DNA of 64,000 nt from Bathymodiolus japonicus methanotrophic gill symbiont (GCF_019721995.1 NZ_BLYC01000002.1:124001-188000), one strand, 5' to 3'. Positions 28,412-37,616 are shown, counted from the first letter of the stretch. Translations and numbers: made by a program. Notes: generated by a model from the letters alone, not told the origin.

Positions 28412-31400
28412 TTATTTATCAGATGATACAAACCATTTATACAAGGCAGGAATCACCAGTAAAGTCAGAAAGGTCGAAGTCACCAGACCTCCAACAACCA
28501 CGGTTGCTAAAGGTTTTTGCACCTCAGATCCGGTGCCGGATGCCAGCAATAATGGAATCAGTCCTAATGCGGTGGTTACCGTGGTCATTAAAACAGGCCT
28601 CACTCTTAAACAAGCGCCTTTAATGGAGGCTTCATCAATAGGAATTCCATCTTTAACCAGTTGATTTAAATAAGTCATTAACACCATGCCATTTTCCAGC
28701 GTAATACCAAACAAGGCAATAAAACCTACCGATGCAGGAACAGAAAGGTTTTGTCCGCTGAGCCACAAGGCAATCACTCCACCAACTAGCGCTAATGGAA
28801 TATTGAGTAAAATCAACGCCGCATTTTTAACCGACCCAAAACTGCTGAACAACAATAATGAAATAATGACCAAAGTCACTGGAATCACTATCGCCAGACG
28901 TTTATTCGCTTCCTGTTGCAAACGGAACTGTCCGCCCCAGGTAGTGAAATAACCAGGTGGCAATTTAATTTCACTATCAATCACCTGTTGAGCCTCTTCA
29001 ACAAACGACACTATATCCCGATCAATCACATTGGCTTGAATACTGATAAAGCGTTGGTTATTTTCCCTGGTGATTTGTCTAGGGCCTACTATTTCCTCAA
29101 TGCGGGCAATTTGAACCAATGGAACACTGATCCCATCTGGTCCACTGATCAATAAATTACGAATTGCTTCGATACTATCTCGGTCTTGCTTTTGATAACG
29201 CACGAGAATATCAAAACGACGTATGCCTTCAAAGACTTGCCCTGCAGTTATACCTCCAATAGCACCACTAATAACCTCTTGCACATCAATTAAATTAAGA
29301 CCATAACGGGCAATGGCAAGGCGATCTGGTGTGATAACCAGCTGTGGTGTACCAGAAACCTGGTCAACCTGAACATCAGCCGCACCCTCAACCTTTTTAA
29401 TCACAGCGGCGATTTCATCGGCTTTAGTTTTAAGCTGTGCTAAATTATCACCAAATAATTTAACGGCCAGTTCCGCCCTAACGCCTTCCATTAGCTCATC
29501 CACAGTCATTTCAATCGGCTGGGTTAAATTCGCGGTAATACCCGGTAAATCAGCCACAATTTTTCGAATTCCATTTTCGATAAGTCCTTGATTTCCCGGA
29601 TCTCGCCATTCATCCTTATCTTTAAGGATGATATACATTTCCGCTGAATTAATAGGATCTGCATGAGCACCTACTTCGCCTCGCCCAATTCGACTAGTGA
29701 CTTCGATCACCTCAGGAATCTTTAACAAGCGTCTTTCCACAATCAAGGTATTGCGTTTACTTTCATTGATGGATATTGAGGGAGCCATGGTCAAACGCAC
29801 TACAATAGTGCCTTCCTGTAGTTTCGGGGTAAATTCAGAGCCTAGAAAAGGAAAAATCACCATACCCAATAATAATAGTCCAGCTGATAATGCAACTGCA
29901 ATTTTTCGATTATTGACAAAGTATTCAACCAAAGGTCGATACGGTTTTAGCAAAGCATTGAGAATACGCTCATCCAACCCTGGTTTCCCATCCTTTGTTG
30001 AATTGCGTCGCATTAATACGTCAGATAAGACAGGAGCCAGAAATAGTGCATAAATCAAAGAACCCAGCATGGCTAATGCTACCGTATAAGCCAGAGGTCT
30101 AAAGGTTTTACCTTCCACACCCTCCAAAGTAAACAAAGGTAAAAAAACGATAATGATAATGGCAATGGCAAATAAAATGGGTTTTCCTACTTCACGGCAG
30201 GCTCTCCCCACGACATGTAAACGTGATTCATCTGGCTTTGATTCGCGCAATAAACGGTCTACATTCTCGACCATTACAATCGTGCCATCGACCATCATAC
30301 CAATGGCAATCGCTAGTCCGCCTAATGACATTAAATTAGCCGACATGCCCAATAAACCCATGGCGATAAATGCAAACATCACCGAAAAGGGAATGGCAAG
30401 AGCAACCACTATACTAGGGCGAAAACCGCCCATAAACACCAATAACACCAAGGCAACCAGAATAATACCCTGTATCAAAGCACTACTGACAGTATTAACA
30501 GCTCCTTCAACAATATCTTTCTGTTGATAATAGGGGACGATACTGACCCCTTTGGGCAAAGTTCGATTGATCTCTTGTATTTTTTGTTCAACTCGCTCTA
30601 TCACCGTAGAGGCATTGGTGCCATATAATTTAATGGCCATACCGGCAACCACTTCACCTTCACCATTACGAGTCTGTAGTCCGCGTCTAATCGCTCCGCC
30701 AATTTTTATTTCCGCCAGTTCCGATAAATAAATGGGACGCCCATCAACGGTTTTTACCACAATATTTTCAATATCGGGTATACCTTTTGCCAAACCTACT
30801 GAGCGAATAATAAATTGTTCATTGTTTTTTTCCAGATATTGAGCGCCGACATTAAGGTTATTAGCACGTACACGCTCGATTAACTCATTTAAGGTAACTT
30901 GATAGCGTAATAATGCATCGGGTTGTACCACTACATGAAATTGCTTTTCAAACCCACCAATACCCAGTACTTCCGTGACTCCACGTACTGTTTGCAAATT
31001 GAATTTAACAACCCAGTCCTGCATGCTACGCAGGTCTTCCAGTGTATATTTATGGGTATCATCTTTTAGATAATAAAACAGTACCAGACCCATCCCGGTT
31101 GAGATAGGTCCCATGGATGGCTCACCAAAACTGGCGGGAATCTGATTCCGGGCTTCCTGTAAGCGTTCGCCCACCAGTTGCCTGGCAAAGTAAATACTGA
31201 CATCATCATCAAAATAGAGATTGACTACTGATAAGCCGAAATTCGACACTGAACGGATTTTCTCTATACCCGGTAAGCCGGTCATGGCAGCTTCAACGGG
31301 GTATGTGACGTACATTTCAATTTCTTCAGGTGCCAGACCTTCAGTAATGGTGAATATTTGTACCAGATTAGGTGAGACATCAGGAAAGGCATCGACGGGT

Positions 31401-31501
31401 AAACCCTGATAACTTCGATAGCCCGTTGCAACTACCACAACGGCAAGTACCAGTATTAACAGCCGACTGCGTAAAGATAAATTAATTATTTGATTGATCA
31501 T
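28412..31501 (-). CDS. czcA: HME-RND heavy-metal efflux pump (CzcA-type)
   Basis: A 1029-residue inner-membrane RND permease. It has the TM1 start SLRSRLLILVLAVVVVATG and two large periplasmic loops, after TM1 (AFPDVSPNLVQIFTITEG) and after TM7 (FLGSEFTPKLQEGTIVV). The TM4 signature AIGMMVDGTIVMVENVDR carries the proton-relay Asp and Glu. HME subclasses are read from this motif; it differs from the copper type in the gene at 40472, so a divalent cation (Co, Zn, Cd or Ni) is likelier. It acts with the periplasmic adaptor and outer-membrane channel encoded upstream. Between it and czcB lie 295 bp with REP pairs and a duplicated czcB tail. Confidence 0.9.
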   Translation of the reverse strand: MINQIINLSLRSRLLILVLAVVVVATGYRSYQGLPVDAFPDVSPNLVQIFTITEGLAPEEIEMYVTYPVEAAMTGLPGIEKIRSVSNFGLSVVNLYFDDDVSIYFARQLVGERLQEARNQIPASFGEPSMGPISTGMGLVLFYYLKDDTHKYTLEDLRSMQDWVVKFNLQTVRGVTEVLGIGGFEKQFHVVVQPDALLRYQVTLNELIERVRANNLNVGAQYLEKNNEQFIIRSVGLAKGIPDIENIVVKTVDGRPIYLSELAEIKIGGAIRRGLQTRNGEGEVVAGMAIKLYGTNASTVIERVEQKIQEINRTLPKGVSIVPYYQQKDIVEGAVNTVSSALIQGIILVALVLLVFMGGFRPSIVVALAIPFSVMFAFIAMGLLGMSANLMSLGGLAIAIGMMVDGTIVMVENVDRLLRESKPDESRLHVVGRACREVGKPILFAIAIIIIVFLPLFTLEGVEGKTFRPLAYTVALAMLGSLIYALFLAPVLSDVLMRRNSTKDGKPGLDERILNALLKPYRPLVEYFVNNRKIAVALSAGLLLLGMVIFPFLGSEFTPKLQEGTIVVRLTMAPSISINESKRNTLIVERRLLKIPEVIEVTSRIGRGEVGAHADPINSAEMYIILKDKDEWRDPGNQGLIENGIRKIVADLPGITANLTQPIEMTVDELMEGVRAELAVKLFGDNLAQLKTKADEIAAVIKKVEGAADVQVDQVSGTPQLVITPDRLAIARYGLNLIDVQEVISGAIGGITAGQVFEGIRRFDILVRYQKQDRDSIEAIRNLLISGPDGISVPLVQIARIEEIVGPRQITRENNQRFISIQANVIDRDIVSFVEEAQQVIDSEIKLPPGYFTTWGGQFRLQQEANKRLAIVIPVTLVIISLLLFSSFGSVKNAALILLNIPLALVGGVIALWLSGQNLSVPASVGFIALFGITLENGMVLMTYLNQLVKDGIPIDEASIKGACLRVRPVLMTTVTTALGLIPLLLASGTGSEVQKPLATVVVGGLVTSTFLTLLVIPALYKWFVSSDK

Positions 31502-31524
31502 AAAATCTCCAAAGGGAGTTTTGT

Positions 31525-31607
31525 GTAGGATGTGCTGACGATAGGAAGCGCATCAAATATATGCACATTTGTACATAGTTGATGCGCTTCGTACCTCATC
31601 ATCCTAC
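31525..31607. repeat. REP-like pair
   Basis: GTAGGATGTGCTGACGATAG..GCGCATCAA and TTGATGCGCTTCGTACCTC..ATCCTAC, arms about 30 bp, spacer rich in A and T. It is part of a tandem duplicated unit with the next two features. Confidence 0.85.
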
Positions 31608-31698
31608 TTTGTTAGGTATATTAGTGGTTGTGGCTTTCGCCAAATTCACCTTTCTGCAACTGTGCTTTCAAGGAAAAAACATTTTGTCTGACCCTAGT
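31608..31698 (-). pseudogene. duplicated 3' end of czcB
   Basis: About 85 bp (TTTGTTAGGTATATTAGTGG onward) repeat the czcB terminus at 31784-31870 with several substitutions; GGTTGTGGCTTTCGCC corresponds to GGCTGTGGCCTTCGCC. Together with the adjacent REP pair it forms a roughly 175 bp unit present twice in tandem. Confidence 0.85.
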
Positions 31699-31783
31699 GT
31701 AGGATGTGCTGACGATAGGAAGCGCATCAAATATATGCATATTTGTACATCATTGATGCGCTTCGTACCTCAGCACATCCTAC
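31699..31783. repeat. REP-like pair
   Basis: Nearly identical to the pair at 31525, with a complete right arm ending CAGCACATCCTAC. It lies 13 bp from the true czcB stop. Confidence 0.85.
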
Positions 31784-31796
31784 TTTGTTAGGTATA

Positions 31797-33014
31797 TTAG
31801 TGGCTGTGGCCTTCGCCAAATTCACCTTTCTGCAATTGTGCTTTCAAAGAAAAAGCATTCTGGCTGACATAGGTTTGCCCAGGTTTTAAGCCCTGGATAA
31901 TTTCTACTTGTAGAAAATCCTGGCGTCCAATTTGTACCGCTTGAGGTTCAAAGCCGCCATCATCATGTTGTATAAAAACACTGGTTTGTCCGTCAATGGT
32001 TTGCAGTGCGGTTAAAGGAATCACAATGTCAGCCTGTTTTTGTGCGATAGCCACCTTAGCATTAACAAATAACCCAGGCCGCCAATAACCACTAGGGTTG
32101 TCAATGACCACTCCGGCCATTGCGCTACGAGTTTTTTCATTTAATGTAGGGCTTAACCAGCTGATATCACTCTTTGCGACCGTTTGTTTGTCCGTTACGC
32201 CAAAGCGCGTACTGATTAAAACTTGTTGCCCTTGATGAATAAAGGATAAGTCTTTTTGATAAACCGTTAGGTTTACCCAGACTTGAGATAAATCCGCGAT
32301 TGTAAAGCTACGGGTATTGGTCGTAAGTACTTCACCTTGAACGGCATGTTTTTCAATAATAACACCCTCTGCAGGTGCGCGTAATTCATATAAAGTCAGG
32401 TCTTTATCGGCATGCTGCAGCACAGCAAGAATAGATTTTTTAGTCAACCCGATAGCCAATAGCCGCTGTTCGGCCGCTTTACGTTTAATCGACATTTCAG
32501 CCTGAACTTGCTGGGCTGACAGATAGTTTCGCTTTGCCGTGATGTTGCCTTTGTACAAATCCCGCTCACGTTTTAGATTGGTATTAGCCAGCTGTAATCG
32601 ACTTTCTGCAGCGACAAATTCCGCTTTGGCATTTGCCAGTTCACGACTGGAAAGTGTCGCCAAAAGGTCGCCTGCAATCACCTTATCACCTAAATGTTTA
32701 AATACCTGGCGTACCACGCCTGAAACACGCGGGACAATATGAAACAAACGTTCAGGTGCAACAATGACTTCTCCGGTTAAACTCAGGGTTTTATTAATGA
32801 CTCCTGATTTTGTCTGAGCCAGTTTTATATCGAACTCTTGCAATTGAGCGGCAGAAAAATTGAGCTCAGGTTCTTCATGGTCTTCATGTTCCTCATGGTT
32901 TTCGTGTTCCCCATGCTCATGTCCATGTTCCTCGGCAAAAGCGAAAGGCGGTACAGATAAAAAAATGCATAGGGAAAAAACACAGGCTATTAATTTTGTA
33001 GTGACTCGCTTCAT
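31797..33014 (-). CDS. czcB: HME-RND membrane fusion protein (CzcB-type)
   Basis: A 405-residue periplasmic adaptor that bridges the RND pump and the outer-membrane channel. The signal peptide (LIACVFSLCIFLSVPPFAFA) is followed at residues 29-50 by a His/Glu-rich tract (EEHGHEHGEHENHEEHED), a likely metal-binding arm. Then come the lipoyl-like and hairpin domains (VSGVVRQVFKHLGDKVIAGD, and the coiled part around ESRLQLANTNLKRERDLYKG) and the beta-barrel (APAEGVIIEKHAVQGEVL). Its start overlaps the end of czcC by 4 bp. A second, partial copy of its last 28 codons lies downstream. Confidence 0.9.
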   Translation of the reverse strand: MKRVTTKLIACVFSLCIFLSVPPFAFAEEHGHEHGEHENHEEHEDHEEPELNFSAAQLQEFDIKLAQTKSGVINKTLSLTGEVIVAPERLFHIVPRVSGVVRQVFKHLGDKVIAGDLLATLSSRELANAKAEFVAAESRLQLANTNLKRERDLYKGNITAKRNYLSAQQVQAEMSIKRKAAEQRLLAIGLTKKSILAVLQHADKDLTLYELRAPAEGVIIEKHAVQGEVLTTNTRSFTIADLSQVWVNLTVYQKDLSFIHQGQQVLISTRFGVTDKQTVAKSDISWLSPTLNEKTRSAMAGVVIDNPSGYWRPGLFVNAKVAIAQKQADIVIPLTALQTIDGQTSVFIQHDDGGFEPQAVQIGRQDFLQVEIIQGLKPGQTYVSQNAFSLKAQLQKGEFGEGHSH

Positions 33015-34402
33015 TGGATGTCCTCGCTCATTGTTATAGACGATGGGTTGAGACTTCCACCGATTAATCGTTCAATTCTGGCAACATTCAGGTGATAATC
33101 TGTTTGAGCCTGTATATATTGTGTTTTTACACCGACAAGTGTGCGCTGGGCATCGAGCACTTGCAGAAAATCGTATTCACCTAAACGGTAACCACGGCTT
33201 GCCACTTTAAAAGCGCTTTCTGCGCCGGGTATGACATCGTTGCGTAAAGTTGTGACTTCTACATAAGCTGAATGGAGTTGCTGATAAACGACATTGAGCG
33301 CTGTCATGGTATTGATTTCGGCATTTCTACGCTCATCCTCTGCTTTGTTCAAGCGCCGTTGTGCAGCAAGAATACTGCCCTGATTACGGTCAAATAAAGG
33401 CAGCGGCATGGAAAATCCGGCATTCATATTGTAATCATGCCCATCCAGATAGGTATTAGTGCCAAAATTAAAGGTGATGTCTGGAATTGCTTTGGATTTC
33501 TCCATACTGATGAATGCCTGGCGCTGATTAATTTCCGTTGCCCATCGCGCTAGATCGGGATTTTCTTGAATGCGCTGGATTAAATCCTGTAATTCAGGGG
33601 GGGGCTGAATATCTTCCAAGTCACCCAGTGCAGACTGGAATAATGCCTCCGTGCTTCCCCAAGTGCTGGCCAGGCGCTGGCGACTGGCCAGTAATTGTTT
33701 CTGGGTACGTTGCAGATCTATCTGAGCAGAAGCCTTGATTACTTTTGCTTTAGTTTCTTCCAGTGGTGCCACGCTTCCTGAGCGAACCTTTGCCGTCGAA
33801 ATATCAACCATTTTTCTGGCTAAATCCAGTAATTGCCCTGCTAAATGCAGGCGCTGCTGAGCCGCAAGCACTTCAATATAAGCCTGTGTGACCTGAGTTA
33901 AAACATTAATGCGTTGCGTTTCATAATCCCAATTAGCCAGTTCATGATTTAATATAGCGACTTCGGTTCTGGCAGCGCGCTTGCCACCTAATTCAACTAA
34001 TTGACTTAATACGATGGTAATTGCATCGCCATCGGCTCCTTTAAACTTGTTATTGCCGAAATTTTGGGCTTGCACGCGAAACTTCGGGTTGGGTAACAGA
34101 GTGGCTTGTAGGGTCGCTGCTTCGCGGGCGCGGGTTTCCTGAGAAAATGCCGCAAGTTTAGGGTTACCCGTTAATACCTGTGCCAGTGCTTGTGCTAACA
34201 CCAGTTGAGCCGTTGGCTCTTTAATAGGCACTAAAGTAATAGGGCGCTGTGCCGTTATATCGGGCGATTGTAAGCTAAGCTGATGCTGAGAGCCATTAAC
34301 GACTGTTTCTGCATAAGCTTGAGAAAAGGATAAACAAAATCCTACCGCCGTGAGCGAGACTATCGCACGCGCGTAAGAACTATTTTTTACTCGTGGGTTC
34401 AT
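33011..34402 (-). CDS. czcC: outer-membrane efflux protein (CzcC/TolC-type)
   Basis: A 463-residue OEP-family channel. The signal peptide ends near AYAETV. Two repeats of the TolC fold are visible: long amphipathic helices around NPKLAAFSQETRAREAATLQ (residue ~80) and the second half beginning near NPDLARWATEINQRQAFIS, with conserved GFSMPLPLFDRNQGSI and YRLGEYDFLQVLDAQRTL. It is the first gene of the czcCBA-type operon, and its stop overlaps the czcB start by 4 bp. A REP pair lies just upstream, between it and the small Cys/His protein gene. Confidence 0.88.
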   Translation of the reverse strand: MNPRVKNSSYARAIVSLTAVGFCLSFSQAYAETVVNGSQHQLSLQSPDITAQRPITLVPIKEPTAQLVLAQALAQVLTGNPKLAAFSQETRAREAATLQATLLPNPKFRVQAQNFGNNKFKGADGDAITIVLSQLVELGGKRAARTEVAILNHELANWDYETQRINVLTQVTQAYIEVLAAQQRLHLAGQLLDLARKMVDISTAKVRSGSVAPLEETKAKVIKASAQIDLQRTQKQLLASRQRLASTWGSTEALFQSALGDLEDIQPPPELQDLIQRIQENPDLARWATEINQRQAFISMEKSKAIPDITFNFGTNTYLDGHDYNMNAGFSMPLPLFDRNQGSILAAQRRLNKAEDERRNAEINTMTALNVVYQQLHSAYVEVTTLRNDVIPGAESAFKVASRGYRLGEYDFLQVLDAQRTLVGVKTQYIQAQTDYHLNVARIERLIGGSLNPSSITMSEDIQ

Positions 34403-34479
34403 TGAACCTCCTGAACTGATAACAAAACCTCAAGTCATACTTGAGAAATGAAATAGGGCGGCGTTAGATAAAGGTTAGT

Positions 34480-34586
34480 GTAGGATGTGCTGAGGCACGA
34501 AGCGCATCAATGATGTGCAGGTGTGCGTATCGTTGATACGCAAGTGTGCTTATATTTGATGCGCTTCGTACCTCAGCGCATCCTAC
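34480..34586. repeat. REP-like pair with longer spacer
   Basis: GTAGGATGTGCTGAGGCACG and TTGATGCGCTTCGTACCTCA..CATCCTAC flank a spacer that itself contains an internal inverted segment (GCGTATCGTTGATACGC). It lies between the small secreted protein gene and czcC. Confidence 0.8.
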
Positions 34587-34609
34587 TCCTTTACCAAACG
34601 CCAAAACGT

Positions 34610-34957
34610 TCAGGCAATAGGAGGTCGTAACTTAGGTAAGGTATTTCTGGAATACCAGAAATCAGCAGGGAGGGGGGAATTGATAGCTTTTTGTATAACA
34701 AGACTTTTTGCTACAAAATCACTGCTTGCAAGTGTTTGTCCCATATGTCCGCCATGGTCATAAATACAAACACCACAATGTGGTTGATGATCTTGAGTTG
34801 GCGTATGATCATCAGAAACGAGCTGAGTTTGTTGCGCAGAGAAAACAGGGTGAGCTTGATCCGCACTGGCTATAGACCAGTCATGGATATCCGTCACCAT
34901 CCAGGTAGACACCCAGAACGTCAAAAATGCTAAAAAATAAATACTCATTCGTTTCAT
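34610..34957 (-). CDS. small Cys/His-rich protein, czc-linked (CzcI-like)
   Basis: 115 residues with an N-terminal hydrophobic signal or anchor (MSIYFLAFLTFWVSTWMV) and a short metal-binding-looking core, HQPHCGVCIYDHGGHMGQ (about residues 58-75). It ends in LPKLRPPIA. Small secreted proteins of this kind precede czcCBA-like operons in several proteobacteria (CzcI), and the RPPIA tail recurs in the protein at 37185 beside the other pump. A metal-sensing or chaperone role is inferred. It is transcribed towards czcCBA, with a REP pair in between. Confidence 0.65.
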   Translation of the reverse strand: MKRMSIYFLAFLTFWVSTWMVTDIHDWSIASADQAHPVFSAQQTQLVSDDHTPTQDHQPHCGVCIYDHGGHMGQTLASSDFVAKSLVIQKAINSPLPADFWYSRNTLPKLRPPIA

Positions 34958-34965
34958 TTTTTAAA

Positions 34966-34980
34966 TGATAACAAGAATCA
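34966..34980 (-). promoter_or_regulatory. possible Fur/Zur-like operator
   Basis: TGATAACAAGAATCA is a 7-1-7 inverted repeat with 11 of 14 arm positions fitting TGATAAT-N-ATTATCA. It lies 9 bp before the small Cys/His gene. A better match of the same type precedes the sister gene at 37185. Confidence 0.35.
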
Positions 34981-35033
34981 GTTAAAGGTCAAAGAAAATT
35001 GTTATCAAAAATAAAAAATTAATTAAACCTGAA

Positions 35034-35237
35034 CTGAAGTTTCCCAATAATTATTTATGGTAAGATTGAAACTATGCTACAACTATATGAAAAAAATAGT
35101 CTTTTCATTCGTTTCAAATGCTATTGCCTAAGGGGAATTAAGTAGGGGTTTGCTATAAACATGGCAAAACCACCTAAAATAAACCTTGATACACCAGCAT
35201 TGTGTATTTCAGCTACTCAATAATTGGGAAACTTCAG
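35034..35237 (-). mobile_element. MITE copy 3 (204 bp)
   Basis: Complete MITE, inverted relative to copy 2. No 8-9 bp duplication is visible; instead the flanks CCTGAA and TTCAGG extend the inverted symmetry, possibly by chance. Confidence 0.9.
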
Positions 35238-35530
35238 TTCAGGAAGTATAAATACTTGTTTTTATACTCCATGTGCAGAATCAGACAATAACTTTTTCAA
35301 ACGAAAATCATCAGTGTTCCCATTGAAAGAAGAAGTACCTAAACAAAGCAGCCTATAACCTACCTGAAGGTAGCACCACTCGAATATTTCCATATTTTTG
35401 ATTTTAATCACTTATAACAGCAAATAGACACTCTGTAGGCACCGTAAAAGAACAACAAATAATTTCAAATAAAGCTTGCAATTGCCGAAAAAATTTTCCG
35501 TTTTAATCACCTCATAAACGGATATCACCC

Positions 35531-37110
35531 ATGCTTAAAGACCTACCACTCTCTGAACATATTCACCAACACTGCAATGAAAGTATGGAACGTGCCCTGT
35601 TAGCAGAGCGTCATCCTTTGTGGGCTCGTTCATGCCCAGAGTTGAAGGATATCGACTTTATTCGCCTTGGGTTATTACGCTGTATCAGTGTAGTCGATAG
35701 TGGCCGCCATTTCCTCCGCTGAAAATCATGGAAACGGAGCTTAGCGAAGTGGTGATTTTTAGTCCCTGATAGGCGACAGGGCAATTCGCTGATTCGACGT
35801 GTGCTAGCAGCACGCGAGAGGAGCAAGAATTGCATTCCGAATAGCCGTCCAGCCAGTGAGGTAGTAATGACGAAGCGGCTTTTGTGCGTAGTCGTTGCGG
35901 ACGCAGGGCGTTCAGGGCATCTCCCATCCGCTGCGTAGGTGAACGAATTATGGCGATAGGAGTCCCGGAATTTCGTGAGGTAGCATGGCGCGCCTGCAAA
36001 CCAATGAACAGATTTATGGCCAGCTGCTTCCCCACTCAACGTATTTTAAATCACTGAAGTCGCATAGACGAACAAGTATGCTTGAGGCATTTGAACAGCA
36101 GAGCTATCATCTTCACGCTGAAACACTGCTATCGCAAGGCATTGATTATCTTAAAGCATTCCCAGAACTTGACGAATACACCATAGAAGCAGCGGATGGA
36201 CATTTTATTGATCATGCCTGCCATACTGAAAAAAACAGCAAGGGGAAAGTTTATGCGGCCGGGGGGGATTTACGCGTTGAATCTCAGAAGTGGGTTGCTC
36301 AGATTTCTTTGTCTGGTGACAAACGGAACTCAGAGACATCAAGAAATACCTGTGTTACGAGATCATATTGAAAAGCAAAACAAGGGAAATAACAGCTCTC
36401 AGAAACATCTCTATGTCTACGATAAAGCCGTCACCGACTTTGTCTGGTGGGATCGGCAGAAACGACATGCTAATTACATGATTTCAATGCTAAAAGAAAA
36501 TTCAATTGCGACTCTGGTTGAGTCTATCCCTTTTGACTCCCAGCATGAGATCAATACAGGAGTTGAAGCATACAGTGTGTACGAAAACAAGGGCATCAAA
36601 TTTAACGTGGTGGATTACCGTGATCCAGAAACCGGAAAACTTCACCGGTTTGTGACAACCTTGCCAATGACTATTAACCCTGGAACCATTGCCATGCTGT
36701 ATTTCAAGCGATGGACGATTGAAAAGACATTCAATAACACTAAAAGTAATTTCAAGGAAACTAAAGCTTGGTCTTCCAATACCCGCTCACTTGAAGATCA
36801 AATGCGTCTGACTGCAATGAGCTATAATTTAATGCGCGTGTTTGAAGAGATTTCAAAAACACAACAGCCAGAATTGATTCATCCATCGGATAAAAAATAT
36901 AGCGAGGCTCTGGAGATAAGGCAGCAACAGGCTCAAAAACGAGATCGTTTTGTGAATCCATTATTTTTCCAGGCAAGAATATCTCGTATCAGCTCGTATA
37001 CCATTCGATCAGTTCAAAACGCAATAATAACAGGAATGTCTTTACAGTGCTTTATGAGCTCTCTTGTGGCGAGGTTAGTTTCACGGCCTCAATTGATAGG
37101 GGAACACTGA
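35531..37110 (+). pseudogene. IS4-like type 1 transposase with B insertion and frameshift
   Basis: The N-terminus is correct (MLKDLPLSEHIHQHCNESMERALL to SVVDSGRHFL). B copy 1 then intervenes at TTTCCTC/CAAACC, exactly where uninterrupted copies read TTTCCTCCAAACC. The chain resumes with QTNEQIYGQLLPHS. A further lesion is the seven-G tract near 36261 (six in copies 1 and 2), which shifts the frame in YAAGG. Downstream motifs YDKAVTDFVWWD and the YREK helix are intact. Inactive. Confidence 0.88.
35717..35996 (+). mobile_element. B element copy 1 (280 bp)
   Basis: It runs from CGCTGAAAATCATGG to GGCGCGCCTG, preceded by CCTC. Three uninterrupted transposase copies show the target TTTCCTCCAAACC, so the insertion is exact, without duplication. 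Stems include CTGAAAATC/GATTTTTAG, GCAATTC/GAATTGC and GTGTGCT/AGCACGC. Confidence 0.95.
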
Positions 37111-37126
37111 TGACGAAAATAGTAAT

Positions 37127-37141
37127 TGACAACGATTATCA
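37127..37141 (+). promoter_or_regulatory. Fur/Zur-like operator
   Basis: TGACAACGATTATCA fits the 7-1-7 Fur-type palindrome TGATAAT-N-ATTATCA at 12 of 14 arm positions. It lies 44 bp before the small Met/His protein gene and 7 bp past the IS4-like duplication, so the IS landed just outside it. Which metal regulator reads it cannot be told. Confidence 0.45.
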
Positions 37142-37184
37142 ATTAGCCTAATCTAAAAATAGACATAATAAATAACTGAATCAA

Positions 37185-37562
37185 ATGAAAAAACAGAGTC
37201 TGTCCATTTTACTTATACTGATGATGCTGATTACGCCTATTGCATCGGCGTTTGAACATTGTGCAGGGATGGATATGTCTCATGACTCTGTAAATCAAAA
37301 GATGTCTATCGTCCAGTCAATGGATGTGGTAAGTTCTTTAGAGCATCAAATAATGCTTAATAGCTCGCAAGCTAAGCAAATGAATATGGACTGCCACAGC
37401 AGTGGCAGTTGTACGCTTCATCTGTGTGGGTCTTATGCCGTGAGCACTTCTGCCCCTACGCTAAATCTTGCTACTACTAGTAACTTTTCAATTTTTGAAG
37501 ACACCTCACTCTATAGCGCCGTTTTAACTTCAGAAATAAGACCGCCAATAGCTATCCTCTAA
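37185..37562 (+). CDS. small secreted Met/Cys/His-rich protein, cus-linked
   Basis: 125 residues, signal peptide SLSILLILMMLITPIASA, mature chain with HCAGMDMSHDS, QMNMDCHSSGSCTLHLCGS and the C-terminal RPPIAIL, which matches the ending of the small protein upstream of czcC. The Met, His and Cys clusters suggest soft-metal binding (Cu or Ag). No known domain is recognised with certainty. The gene lies 125 bp before cusC, in the same direction, separated by a short REP palindrome. A role as periplasmic metal chaperone or sensor is an inference from context. Confidence 0.6.
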   Translation: MKKQSLSILLILMMLITPIASAFEHCAGMDMSHDSVNQKMSIVQSMDVVSSLEHQIMLNSSQAKQMNMDCHSSGSCTLHLCGSYAVSTSAPTLNLATTSNFSIFEDTSLYSAVLTSEIRPPIAIL

Positions 37563-37583
37563 CAGAGGATTTGTATACCATAT

Positions 37584-37616
37584 GTAGGATGCGCTTCGTA
37601 CCTCAGCACATCCTAC
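37584..37616. repeat. REP-like palindrome, single short form
   Basis: GTAGGATGCGCTTCGTACC..CAGCACATCCTAC, 33 bp, with the two GTAG feet at the ends and most of the central part lost. It lies between the small Met/His protein gene and cusC. Confidence 0.75.

Larger units (their letters stand above)
35309..37112 (+). mobile_element. IS4-like element (type 1), copy 4, interrupted by B copy 1
   Basis: Full-length ends at 35309 and 37112, with a perfect 8 bp duplication ACGAAAAT at 35301-35308 and 37113-37120. Without the 280 bp B element it is 1524 bp. It lies between the two metal-efflux loci and may have replaced part of the divergent regulatory region. Confidence 0.93.

Noticed and set aside
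5616-37616. CRISPR array from the repeated palindromes
   Set aside because: Units are dispersed, not regularly spaced, and no cas gene is present.
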